Source: Schaalia hyovaginalis (GTDB lineage Bacteria > Actinomycetota > Actinomycetes > Actinomycetales > Actinomycetaceae). From it: a stretch of DNA of 64,000 nucleotides. The stretch covers positions 1,364,001-1,428,000 of the forward strand of contig NZ_JACHMK010000001.1 in assembly GCF_014208035.1 (NCBI RefSeq), in the 5' to 3' direction. Position numbers and translations under genes: made by a program. The notes under the pieces were generated by a model that was not told the DNA's origin, searched no databases, and saw only the letters and a program-made list of their open reading frames with translations. This document shows positions 1 through 7,485 of this stretch, piece by piece. Positions within the stretch are counted from its first letter, which is position 1; the number at the start of each line of letters is the position of its first letter.

Positions 1-1
1 C

Positions 2-2098
2 GCGCTGGGGATCACGGCTGTGGACGCGGTGCGCCACCGCCTCCTCTTCGAACGCTTCCTCTCCGCGGGGCGCTCGGGTCCTCCCGACATCGACATCGAC
101 ATCGAGGCGGGGCGGCGCGAGGAGGTGATCCAGCACGTCTACTCGATGTACGGCCGCGAACGCGCGGCTCAAGTGGCGAACGTCATCACCTACCGCCCCC
201 GCTCGGCCATCCGGGACGCCGCGCGGGCATTGGGCTACGCGCCCGGCGTTGCGAAGGCATGGTCGAAGGAGGCGCCCGACCGGGATCCTTCGGGCCCCGA
301 AGGGGAGGGCGCATCGGCGGATGGCGGGATCCCGCCACTGGTCTCCTCGATCGCGCGTGCGCTGCAGGGATTGCCGCGGCACATGGGGATCCACTCCGGC
401 GGCATGGTCCTCAGCGAACAGCCGGTCGCCGGGATCTGCCCGATCGTCTGGGCGGCGAAAGAGGGGCGGAGTGTCCTTCAATGGGACAAGGAGGACTGCG
501 CGGATGCGGGGCTCGTGAAGTTCGACCTCCTCGGGCTGGGGATGCTCACCGCATTGAGGATCGCGTTCACGCGCCTCGCCGAGGCCGGGGAGTCCGGCCG
601 CGACGGGGCTCGCCTCGGCCTCCACAACCTGCCCGAAGAGGACCCCCGCGTCTACGACCTGCTGTGCGCGGCGGACACCGTCGGCGTGTTCCAAGTGGAA
701 TCGCGCGCTCAGATGAACACGCTGCCCCGTCTTCGCCCCCGCTGCTTCTACGACATCGTCGTCGAAGTGGCCCTCATCCGTCCCGGTCCGATCCAGGGAA
801 GGGCCGTGAACCCCTATCTGAGGCGCCGACTGGGAAGGGAACCCGTGTCCTACCCGCATCCGCTCCTCGAACCCGCTCTGGCGAAAACCTTCGGAGTCCC
901 GATCTTCCAGGAGCAGCTCATGCAGATCGCGATCGACGCCGCGGGTTTCTCCCCCGCGCAGGCCGATCGCCTGCGTCGGGCGATGGGGGCGAAGAGATCG
1001 CCGGAGCGCATGGAGGAACTGCGCCCGGCCCTCATGGAAGGGATGGCCGCGCACGGGATCGGGGCCGCTGTCGGCGAGGAGATCTTCGCCCAGCTCAAGA
1101 GCTTCGCCGACTTCGGTTTCCCCGAGTCCCACGCCTTCTCCTTCGCGCACATCGTCTACGCCTCCGCCTGGCTCAAGGTGCATCATCCCGAGGAGTTCTA
1201 CGCGGCCCTCCTCGCCGCTCAGCCGATGGGCTTCTACTCGCCGGCCTCGCTCGTTCATGACGCGCGCCGCCACGGGGTGCGCATCGCCGGCCCGGATGTG
1301 AACTCCTCGGAGCTTTCGGCACGAGTCGCCCGCTGCGAGGGGAGCGGGCCGAGGCCCTCCGTCGACGCCCCCGTCGCCCTCGACGTGGATCCCTCCTCCG
1401 TGCTGCGCCTGGGCTTCGACTCCGTGCGCGGAATCGGGGCCGGGGGAGACAAGATCCTGAAGGCGCGCGAAGAGGGGCCCTTCAAGGATCTCGGGGAGTG
1501 CGCCCGGCGGGCGAGTCTGTCGGAGTCCGAGATCCTTCGCCTCGCGAAAGCCGGGGCCTTCACGAGTCTGGGGGTGTCGGCCCGTGAAGGGGCGTGGGCG
1601 GCGGGGGCCCTCGGCAGGTCCTCGTGGGTTCAGCCCTTCCTCCCGGGAACCGAGGTCGGGGGTGATGCCCCCGGACTCCCGGAGATGGGCGAAGAGGAGG
1701 CCCTGCGGGTCGAATGGGACGCCATGGGTCTCACAGTCGAGCGCCACCCGCTGGAGTGCGCGCGCCCGGAGCTTCGCGAACGCGGCGTGATGAGGGCGAT
1801 CGATCTCACAGGCGAAGCCGAGGGGGCTGTCGTGAGCGTCGCGGGCATCGTCACCCACCGTCAGCGCCCGCACACCGCGAAGGGGATCACCTTCCTCTCG
1901 CTCGAGGATGAAACGGGTCTGATCAACGTGTCCTGCGCGAAGGGGGTGTGGGAGGCGCACAAGAGCGCGGGGCTCTTCTCGCGGGCGCTCGAAGTGCGCG
2001 GGCGCCTTCAGCTCGGCGACGGGGCCATCGGCATCGAGGCGCATTCCCTGCGCCCGCTGTCGATTCCCGTCCCCGCCCGCTCTCGAGACTTCCGTTAG
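2..2098 (+). CDS. dnaE2: Error-prone DNA polymerase DnaE2 (ImuC), 5' end cut by window
   Basis: The reading frame is open from the first complete codon, so the gene starts before the window; 698 residues of the C-terminal part are visible. This is a C-family DNA polymerase alpha subunit used in damage tolerance. The palm motif PDIDIDIE carries the catalytic aspartates near the visible N-terminus, followed by VANVITYRPRSAIRD, IRPGPIQG, FQEQLMQIA and FGFPESHAFSFAHIVYASAWLK, which are strongly conserved in the DnaE2 branch. The last ~100 residues form an OB-fold region (VSVAGIVTHRQRPHTAKG). The 3' end overlaps the convergent HAD phosphatase gene by four bases. ImuA/ImuB partners are not in the window and would have to be upstream. 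The DnaE2 rather than DnaE1 call rests on motif wording and the short C-terminus. Confidence 0.93.
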   Translation, partial: ALGITAVDAVRHRLLFERFLSAGRSGPPDIDIDIEAGRREEVIQHVYSMYGRERAAQVANVITYRPRSAIRDAARALGYAPGVAKAWSKEAPDRDPSGPEGEGASADGGIPPLVSSIARALQGLPRHMGIHSGGMVLSEQPVAGICPIVWAAKEGRSVLQWDKEDCADAGLVKFDLLGLGMLTALRIAFTRLAEAGESGRDGARLGLHNLPEEDPRVYDLLCAADTVGVFQVESRAQMNTLPRLRPRCFYDIVVEVALIRPGPIQGRAVNPYLRRRLGREPVSYPHPLLEPALAKTFGVPIFQEQLMQIAIDAAGFSPAQADRLRRAMGAKRSPERMEELRPALMEGMAAHGIGAAVGEEIFAQLKSFADFGFPESHAFSFAHIVYASAWLKVHHPEEFYAALLAAQPMGFYSPASLVHDARRHGVRIAGPDVNSSELSARVARCEGSGPRPSVDAPVALDVDPSSVLRLGFDSVRGIGAGGDKILKAREEGPFKDLGECARRASLSESEILRLAKAGAFTSLGVSAREGAWAAGALGRSSWVQPFLPGTEVGGDAPGLPEMGEEEALRVEWDAMGLTVERHPLECARPELRERGVMRAIDLTGEAEGAVVSVAGIVTHRQRPHTAKGITFLSLEDETGLINVSCAKGVWEAHKSAGLFSRALEVRGRLQLGDGAIGIEAHSLRPLSIPVPARSRDFR

Positions 2099-2757
2099 GA
2101 CGCCGTCTCCTTCAACCCCACGAGGGCGCCGAGCTCCTCGACGCTCGATGCGACCGCGACGCAGGGCGCCAAGTCCGAATCCTCGCCGTAGCCCCACGAG
2201 ACGCCGATGACTTCGACGCCCGCGGTCCGGGCGCCCTCGACGTCCCAGATCGAATCGCCCACGAGGACCGGGCGCGACACGTCCGCACCGAGCGCGTCGA
2301 GCCGGGCGAGGGCGTCCGCGATGACCGTCGCCTTCGTCGACCCCGGCCCGGGAGTGGCTCCGGCGATCACGTCGAAAGCCGGGGTCAGGCCCAGGTGCTC
2401 GAGCTGGGCGGCCGCCATGTACTGCTGCTTCGAGGTCGCCGTCGCCAGCGGGAGGCCCTGGGCGTGGAGGCGGTGGAGGAGTTCGACAATGCCGGGGAAG
2501 GGGAGCGGGTCCAGGAACATCGCATCGTAGATCCTGCGGTAGCTCTTGACGAGAGCCGCGACCAGATCGCCCTCATACCCGAGGTCCGAGAAGGAATGCC
2601 ACAGGGGCGGGCCCACATAGCGGCGGAGACGGTCGGCCCCGGGCACGTCCAGCCCCGCCTCCTCCAGGGCCAATTGGAAGGCGCGCGTCACCTGCGGTGC
2701 GGAATCGACGATCGTTCCGTCGACGTCGAAGAGGACGCAGCTCCAGGGCTCAGACAT
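2095..2757 (-). CDS. HAD-superfamily phosphatase, phosphoglycolate-phosphatase-like
   Basis: A 220-residue haloacid-dehalogenase-like hydrolase, subfamily IA. Motif I is FDVDGTIVDS at residues 9-18 (nucleophile and acid/base Asp), motif II is the TSK in the middle (ATATSKQQ), and motif III/IV is VLVGDSIWDVEGARTAG near the C-terminus. The helical cap between motifs I and II has the size typical of phosphoglycolate phosphatase Gph and related sugar-phosphate phosphatases. The ATG start is preceded by an AGAAGGAA ribosome binding site. It is convergent with dnaE2 and divergent from the MarR gene. The natural substrate cannot be read from the sequence; Gph, pyrophosphatase PpaX or a nucleotide phosphatase are all possible. 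Confidence 0.85.
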   Translation of the reverse strand: MSEPWSCVLFDVDGTIVDSAPQVTRAFQLALEEAGLDVPGADRLRRYVGPPLWHSFSDLGYEGDLVAALVKSYRRIYDAMFLDPLPFPGIVELLHRLHAQGLPLATATSKQQYMAAAQLEHLGLTPAFDVIAGATPGPGSTKATVIADALARLDALGADVSRPVLVGDSIWDVEGARTAGVEVIGVSWGYGEDSDLAPCVAVASSVEELGALVGLKETAS

Positions 2758-2811
2758 GGGGATTCCTTCTCCAATGGCGGTTTCAACGCCTATCCTCCCA
2801 TGAGGGACCGA

Positions 2812-2817
2812 TAGGCT
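2812..2817 (+). promoter_or_regulatory. -10 hexamer TAGGCT, likely leaderless promoter of MarR gene
   Basis: TAGGCT ends eight bases before the GTG start at 2826 and there is no Shine-Dalgarno sequence, which fits transcription beginning at or next to the start codon. Confidence 0.5.
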
Positions 2818-2825
2818 GAGACATC

Positions 2826-3332
2826 GTGAAAGATATCGACGAGGCTCGCAGAGCCGCCCGCAAGTCGGCAGCCGATGTGGAACGCGCGAGAGAGAAGGCG
2901 TGGCGCGTCTTCTTCGAGGCCTCGGGGCGCCTCCAAGGAATCCTGGAATCGCGCCTCAAGCGCTCATGGGGGCTCACCCTGGTGGACTACAACGTCCTCC
3001 TCGCCCTGTGGGAGACGCCCGATCACCGCCTCCGGATGAGCGATCTCGCCTCACGGGTCGTCTACTCGCCTTCGCGCCTCACCTACATCGCCGAGCATTT
3101 GGAGCGCGACGGATGGCTGCGCCGCGTGGCGTCGCCGAACGACCGGCGGAGCCTCATCGCGTGTCTCACCTCACAGGGGATTGCGACGATCGAATCGGCT
3201 GCGGAAGCGCATCGGCAGATCATCCGCGAATACCTCCTGAAAGGGGTGGATGACGAGGAGATCGGCGAAATCGTGCGGATCTTCTCGGCGATGGGCGACC
3301 GCCTGCGCTCCGAGGAGCCGAAGGGGCGCTGA
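2826..3332 (+). CDS. MarR-family transcriptional regulator
   Basis: A 168-residue winged-helix regulator of the MarR family. An N-terminal helical dimerisation segment is followed by the wHTH core (LKRSWGLTLVDYNVLLALWE, then RMSDLASRVVYSPSRLTYIAEHLERDGWLRR as recognition region, and the wing SPNDRRSLIACLT), and a C-terminal helix (EEIGEIVRIFSAMGDRL). The DRRS wing signature is typical of the family. The gene uses a GTG start immediately after a -10-like hexamer. It is divergent from the HAD phosphatase, with only ~70 bases between them, so it may control that gene or itself. No ligand or target can be inferred. Confidence 0.88.
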   Translation: MKDIDEARRAARKSAADVERAREKAWRVFFEASGRLQGILESRLKRSWGLTLVDYNVLLALWETPDHRLRMSDLASRVVYSPSRLTYIAEHLERDGWLRRVASPNDRRSLIACLTSQGIATIESAAEAHRQIIREYLLKGVDDEEIGEIVRIFSAMGDRLRSEEPKGR

Positions 3333-3407
3333 TCCGGCCCCCGTCTCGCTTTTTCGCCGTCAGCACGCGGGAAATCAGCATTCGTGAAGGTCGGGGCCGA
3401 CTTCGAT

Positions 3408-3438
3408 TTGCCAAGCGCCCATCGGCCCGTGTTAAAGT
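3408..3438 (+). promoter_or_regulatory. Promoter of tRNA-Leu
   Basis: TTGCCA at 3408-3413 and TAAAGT at 3433-3438 (19-base spacer) lie about 48 bases before the tRNA gene and resemble housekeeping sigma-factor hexamers. Confidence 0.5.
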
Positions 3439-3485
3439 CTTCCTCGTCCGAAAGCGAGTCCTTTTCGCCGAAGGGCGAGTCACCT

Positions 3486-3571
3486 GCGCGGGTGGCGGAA
3501 TAGGCAGACGCGCTAGCTTGAGGTGCTAGTCCTCGTATTAGAGGGTGGGGGTTCAAGTCCCCCTCCGCGCA
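3486..3571 (+). tRNA. tRNA-Leu (anticodon GAG)
   Basis: An 86-base type II tRNA. The acceptor stem GCGCGGG (3486-3492) pairs with TCCGCGC (3564-3570), with A as discriminator. The anticodon stem CTAGC/GCTAG encloses TTGAGGT, giving anticodon GAG for Leu CUC/CUU codons. A long variable arm and the T-arm GGGGG-TTCAAGT-CCCCC complete the structure. CCA is not encoded. No integrase gene or repeated tRNA 3' end lies nearby, so there is no sign that it serves as an attachment site. Confidence 0.95.
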
Positions 3572-3577
3572 CAAGGG

Positions 3578-3608
3578 GAGAGCCCGGAGCCGAAAGGTCC
3601 GGGCTCTC
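3578..3608 (+). terminator. Intrinsic terminator after tRNA-Leu
   Basis: An 11-bp perfect stem GAGAGCCCGGA/TCCGGGCTCTC with a nine-base loop begins seven bases after the tRNA. The downstream tract (gtcgttcc) is only weakly T-rich, as usual in this GC-rich genome. Confidence 0.75.
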
Positions 3609-3673
3609 GTCGTTCCCCCGGCCGATGGCGCACGGCGCCGCCGTCGAGCCGGATGCGGGAGGAAGGAGCCCTC

Positions 3674-4354
3674 GTGCACATTGACTACTGGTTCGATCTG
3701 ACCAGCCCCTGGTGCTACCTCGGACTGCGTCACCTTCGAAGCGCGCTGTCCGGCTTCGCCCACGCCGACGAGGTCGAGGTCGCGCTTCACGCCTTCCTCC
3801 TCGATCCCGAACTCGTCCCGTCGGAGGCGCTCCCGCGCCGCGTCCACCTCATCGAGAACGTCGGGCTCACCCTCGAAGAAGCCCGCGACCTCGACGCCCG
3901 CCTGATCGAGCTGGGGCGCGCCGAAGGCCTCGCCCTGGACCTCGACCACGCCCTGGTCGTCCCGACGTCCAACGCGCACCGGGCGATCGCGGCCGCCGCC
4001 GATTGGGACCTCGAACTCGGGGCGACGACGGGCGCCGATACCTACGGCCTCAAACTCGCCGAGGCGATCCACCGCTCCCACTTCGAGATGGGGCTCGACG
4101 TCTCCGATCCGGACGTCCTCGTCGGCTGCGCGCAGGACGTGGGGATCGAAGCCGAACGCATCGTCGCCGCCCTCGCCTCCGTGGAACACGGGTCCCGCGT
4201 CTTCTCCGACTTCCAGATCGGAGCGCAGATGGGCATCGATCTGGTCCCCACCTATCTCATCGATCAGCGCTTCCTCGTCCAGGACCATCAGACGGTGACG
4301 GCCATGGGCAATATCCTGAACGCCGCATGGACCAACTCGGGAAAGGAACAGTGA
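3674..4354 (+). CDS. DsbA-family (FrnE-like) thioredoxin-fold protein
   Basis: A 226-residue DsbA/2-hydroxychromene-carboxylate isomerase-like protein. The thioredoxin beta strand and active-site region read DYWFDLTSPWCYLG at residues 4-17, so the usual CPWC is SPWC with only the second cysteine kept. A helical insert follows, and the cis-proline strand is LVPTYLID near residue 192. There is no signal peptide, so it acts in the cytoplasm. The start chosen is GTG at 3674, five bases after GGAAGGAG; the open frame reaches back into the tRNA but that part cannot be coding. It overlaps the next gene by one base (TGATG), so the two are probably co-translated. With one cysteine it may be an isomerase or glutathione/mycothiol-type enzyme rather than a dithiol oxidase. 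Confidence 0.82.
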   Translation: MHIDYWFDLTSPWCYLGLRHLRSALSGFAHADEVEVALHAFLLDPELVPSEALPRRVHLIENVGLTLEEARDLDARLIELGRAEGLALDLDHALVVPTSNAHRAIAAAADWDLELGATTGADTYGLKLAEAIHRSHFEMGLDVSDPDVLVGCAQDVGIEAERIVAALASVEHGSRVFSDFQIGAQMGIDLVPTYLIDQRFLVQDHQTVTAMGNILNAAWTNSGKEQ

Positions 4355-5412
4355 TGACCGCCCTCGAAGCCGCGACCCTGCGTTCCGCCCGGCTGCTCCT
4401 CGATCCCATCGGAGCGGACGACGCGGAAGCACTCACCGAGATCCTCCAGGATGAGCGGATCTCGCTCACGACGACCGTTCCCCATCCCTACACGATCGAC
4501 ATGGCCGAATCGAACCTCGCCCTCTCGCCCGCCAAGTGGGAGGCGGGCAGCGCCGATTTCGCGATCCGAGCCGCCGACGATTCGCGCCTCCTGGGCCGCA
4601 TCGAGCTCATCCGCGGGGCGCGCGACCCGAAGAGCGTCGAACTGGCCTACCTCATGCGCGCCGACGAATGGGGCAAGGGCTACATGACCGAGGCAGTCGG
4701 GACGGCCGTCGACTACGCCTTCACAACGATGAACGCCGAGCGGGTCGAGTGGTTCGCCCACCTCGGCAATTGGGCGTCCTGGAAACCGGTGTGGCGCAAC
4801 GGTTTCAAGCGCGAGGGCGTGCGACGACGGGCCGGCGGCCCCGACCTGTGGGCGGCGGCCCTCCTCAAGACCGACCCGCGCGAGCCCGCGGCGCCCTGGG
4901 ACGGTCCCGGAGCGGGCCGCGGCCCCGCCCTCGACCCGACCCGCCCCATGGCTCTGGTCGAGCAATTCCACCGGACCTACTCCATGCCCGTGCGGCTGGG
5001 GACGGGCGCAGAGCCGAGCATCGACTACGAGCGCCTCGGGATGCGCATGTCCCTCATCGCGGAGGAGTTCGCGGAACTCATGGGCGCCGTCTACGGGCCC
5101 GAGGCGCGCAGGATCGTCGAGGGGGCGAACGCCGCCGCCGTGGCCTCCGACGATCGCACGCGCGACCTCGTCGAAACGGCGGACGCGCTCGCCGACCTCG
5201 TGTACGTCATCTACGGGATGGCCCTCGAATCGGGGATCGACCTGGACGCCGTCCTCGCCGAGGTGCAGGCGTCGAACCTGTCCAAGCTCATGCCCGACGG
5301 CTCGGTCAAGCTGCGCGAGGACGGGAAGGTGCTGAAGGGCCCGGATTTCTTCGCGCCCGACGTGGCGCGCGCCCTCGGCCTCCGGCCGCGGCCGGCCGAC
5401 GACGCGCGGTGA
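4354..5412 (+). CDS. Fusion of GNAT acetyltransferase and MazG/HisE-like NTP pyrophosphohydrolase domains
   Basis: A 352-residue two-domain protein. Residues ~1-185 are a RimJ/RimL-type GNAT N-acetyltransferase: the acetyl-CoA loop is WGKGYMTEA, followed by the helix VDYAFTTMNAERVEWFAHLGN. After a Pro/Gly-rich linker (~187-205), residues ~206-345 are an all-alpha NTP pyrophosphatase of the MazG/PRA-PH superfamily, with metal-binding motifs AEEFAELMGAVYG and DLVETADALADLVYVIYG and a C-terminal substrate-side segment ending in KGPDFFAPD. It begins one base inside the preceding DsbA-like gene. The C-terminal domain could hydrolyse damaged or non-canonical nucleotides; the acetyl acceptor is unknown. 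Reading is continuous with no stop or frameshift between domains. Confidence 0.83.
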   Translation: MTALEAATLRSARLLLDPIGADDAEALTEILQDERISLTTTVPHPYTIDMAESNLALSPAKWEAGSADFAIRAADDSRLLGRIELIRGARDPKSVELAYLMRADEWGKGYMTEAVGTAVDYAFTTMNAERVEWFAHLGNWASWKPVWRNGFKREGVRRRAGGPDLWAAALLKTDPREPAAPWDGPGAGRGPALDPTRPMALVEQFHRTYSMPVRLGTGAEPSIDYERLGMRMSLIAEEFAELMGAVYGPEARRIVEGANAAAVASDDRTRDLVETADALADLVYVIYGMALESGIDLDAVLAEVQASNLSKLMPDGSVKLREDGKVLKGPDFFAPDVARALGLRPRPADDAR

Positions 5413-5482
5413 CGCTGCTCCCGAGCGCATCGGCCCGCTCGATGACACAATAGGAACGACTCGAAGGCGAAGGAGAGATTCA

Positions 5483-6580
5483 GTGGCTCGTGTTGTCGTA
5501 ATCGGCGGAGGCTACGGTGGCATCACCGTGGCCAAGGGACTCGATCCGGTCGCCGAGGTCATCCTCGTCGAGCAGAAGGACCAGTTCGTCCACCATGCGG
5601 CGGCCCTGAGAGCCGCCGTTGACGAGGTGTGGGAGCAGGCGATCTTCATGCCCTACTCCAATGTCCTGACCCGGGGCGAGTTCGTGCACGGCACGGTGTC
5701 GCGGGTTGAGGGGACGAGCGTGCACGTCTTCGGCCGTGAGCCGATCGAAGCGGACTACGTCGTCCTCGCGACCGGGGCGACCTACCCCTTCCCCGCGAAG
5801 TACTCCTCGTCGAGGTCCGTCGTCGCGAAGGCGCGTCTCCACCAGCTCCATGAGGATCTCGCAGGCGCGCGTTCAGTCATGCTCGTCGGCGGCGGGACCG
5901 TGGGCATCGAGTTCGCGGGCGAGCTCGCGCACACCTTCCCGGATCTTTCGATCACGATCGTGGAGAAGACCGACACGATCCTGGGCACCCCCGGCTATTC
6001 GGACGAACTGCGCGCGGAGATCACCTCGCAGCTCGACGAGCTCGGCATCCGCGTGGTGACCGGCTCCGAGCTCGCCTTCCTCCCGCCCCACAACGTCGGT
6101 GAACTGGGCCACTTCCAGGTCAAGACGGTCGCCGGCGATCAGATCGAGGGCGACATCTGGTTCCAGTGCTACGGGTCGAGGGCGGCCTCCGGCTTCCTCG
6201 CGGGAACGGATTACGAGGCGCAGCTGCACCCGAACGGGACCATCCGCGTCGATCCGAACCTGCGCGTCATCGGGCACGATCGGACCTACGCCGTCGGAGA
6301 CATCACGGATGTCCGCGAATCGAAGCGCGCCGATGCCGCCCGCCAGCAGGCCCGCGTCGTCATCGCCAACATCTCCGCTCAGATCGCGGGTGAGACGCCC
6401 GAATCCGTGTACGAGCCGACGAAGGAATGGGTGATCCTCCCGCTCGGTCCGAACATGGGCGCCTCGCAGCTCATCGACTCCGAGGGGGTGTCGAGGATCG
6501 TCGGCGCCGATCAGACGATGGAGATCAAGGGCGCGGATCTCATGGTGTCCGTTATCCGCTCGCAACTCAATCTGCCCTGA
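5483..6580 (+). CDS. FAD-dependent pyridine nucleotide oxidoreductase (FSP1/NDH-2-like)
   Basis: A 365-residue flavoprotein of the pyridine nucleotide-disulfide oxidoreductase fold. The N-terminal FAD-binding Rossmann motif is VVVIGGGYGGI, the second NAD(P)H-binding motif is VMLVGGGTVGIEFAGEL near residue 133, and the FAD-ribityl contact TYAVGDITDV lies near residue 270. There is no redox-active CxxxxC pair, so it is not a disulfide reductase; layout matches AIFM2/FSP1-like and small type II NADH dehydrogenase-like quinone reductases. The GTG start at 5483 follows AAGGAGAG. No transmembrane segment is evident. The electron acceptor (quinone, other) is unassigned. Confidence 0.85.
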   Translation: MARVVVIGGGYGGITVAKGLDPVAEVILVEQKDQFVHHAAALRAAVDEVWEQAIFMPYSNVLTRGEFVHGTVSRVEGTSVHVFGREPIEADYVVLATGATYPFPAKYSSSRSVVAKARLHQLHEDLAGARSVMLVGGGTVGIEFAGELAHTFPDLSITIVEKTDTILGTPGYSDELRAEITSQLDELGIRVVTGSELAFLPPHNVGELGHFQVKTVAGDQIEGDIWFQCYGSRAASGFLAGTDYEAQLHPNGTIRVDPNLRVIGHDRTYAVGDITDVRESKRADAARQQARVVIANISAQIAGETPESVYEPTKEWVILPLGPNMGASQLIDSEGVSRIVGADQTMEIKGADLMVSVIRSQLNLP

Positions 6581-6600
6581 TCCGAAACGCCCGCTCACGG

Positions 6601-6606
6601 TAGGAT
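6601..6606 (+). promoter_or_regulatory. -10 hexamer TAGGAT, likely leaderless promoter
   Basis: TAGGAT lies six bases before the ATG at 6613 and no Shine-Dalgarno sequence is present. Confidence 0.5.
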
Positions 6607-6612
6607 CGTCGT

Positions 6613-6894
6613 ATGACTGAAGAATCGGGCCTCGCTCTCGAGCGTCTCATCGCCGCATTCCACGAGCACTACCTGATCGCCCGGGCGGGCGATCAGGCGG
6701 ATGCCGAATCCCTGGTCGCGGCCGAGGAGGCCCTGCGCGACGCCTTCTTCACCTACGACGACGAGCTGTTCACCCGCTTTGGAGTCGAGCTGCCCTTCGA
6801 CCTGCTCGACGATGAGTTCGACGATGAAGAGGACGACCTCGAAGAAGAGGAAGCCGAGGACGGCGACGACGGTTTCATCGACGTCGACGACTGA
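6613..6894 (+). CDS. Small highly acidic protein of unknown function
   Basis: A 93-residue protein I do not recognise. The first ~60 residues look like an amphipathic helical domain (LALERLIAAFHEHYLIARAG, then AEEALRDAFFTYDDELFTRFG). The last ~30 residues are almost only Asp and Glu (DDEFDDEEDDLEEEEAEDGDD). No membrane segment or cysteine is present. The gene stands alone after the FAD oxidoreductase with a probable leaderless promoter. The acidic tail could bind cations, RNA polymerase or a basic partner, but nothing in the sequence decides this. GC-skewed codon usage and a plausible start support that it is a real gene. Confidence 0.65.
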   Translation: MTEESGLALERLIAAFHEHYLIARAGDQADAESLVAAEEALRDAFFTYDDELFTRFGVELPFDLLDDEFDDEEDDLEEEEAEDGDDGFIDVDD

Positions 6895-7131
6895 ACCCGC
6901 TCCCTCCCGGGCCCGGAGCCCTCCTCCCGACGCGGAAATGTTGACATTCGTCGACTATTGCAGCGCTTCTTCGGGCGCTAGTCTTGTTCCGAGGAGGCCG
7001 AGCGAAGGTGTCGGCCGCTGGATGGAGGTGGAAACGCCTCGTTTTTCATGGGTGAGCGCTTTGCGCGCTTCGCCGTTCATCTTCTTTGGCTCTGCGGGAA
7101 AAGGTCAGAACAACTAGAGAGGAGATGGATG

Positions 7132-7350
7132 ATGCATCCGCTCACCCGTACAGGAATCGTCATCGCAGGAGTGGGACTCGTCCTGCTCCTCATCGTCCAG
7201 GTCCTCTTGCGCGTGCTCTCAGCCGACACTGGGGCGAACATCGGCCTCGGAATCCTCGGCACCGCCTCCTACATCGCGATCGCCTTCGGCGTCATAGCAT
7301 TCATCGCCGGGCTCCTCATGCGCTCAAGGCGCGAAGAAGAGGACTTCTGA
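7132..7350 (+). CDS. Small two-helix membrane protein of unknown function
   Basis: A 72-residue protein with two hydrophobic segments: TGIVIAGVGLVLLLIVQVLL and a second around SYIAIAFGVIAFIAGLLM, ending in a charged cytoplasmic tail RSRREEEDF. Two adjacent ATGs are possible; the one at 7132 is seven bases after AGAGAGGAG and is preferred over 7129. Longer open frames upstream are unlikely to be translated. It sits alone before a strong bidirectional hairpin. No family is recognised. Confidence 0.6.
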   Translation: MHPLTRTGIVIAGVGLVLLLIVQVLLRVLSADTGANIGLGILGTASYIAIAFGVIAFIAGLLMRSRREEEDF

Positions 7351-7360
7351 CATGACGGAA

Positions 7361-7398
7361 CAGGCGGCCGCCCGCGAACTCTAACGGGCGGCCGCCTG
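7361..7398. terminator. Bidirectional terminator hairpin
   Basis: A perfect 14-bp stem (7361-7374 with 7385-7398, core GGCGGCCGCCCG) with a 10-base loop lies between the small membrane gene and the convergent aldo/keto reductase gene. Confidence 0.7.
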
Positions 7399-7485
7399 AG
7401 TATGCCGCCGATCGCATTCGACGTCGAGCGCGCTTCTCGGCTGCGCCCGGCTCAGCAAAGCGGGCGGGGACTGAAGGCCGTCTTC

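Noticed and set aside
3486..3571. tRNA-Leu as a mobile-element attachment site
   Set aside because: No integrase, no duplicated tRNA 3' end and ordinary housekeeping genes on both sides.
3545..3673. Start of the DsbA-like gene inside tRNA-Leu
   Set aside because: The tRNA and its terminator occupy this part, and GTG at 3674 has a good ribosome binding site and matches the family terminus.
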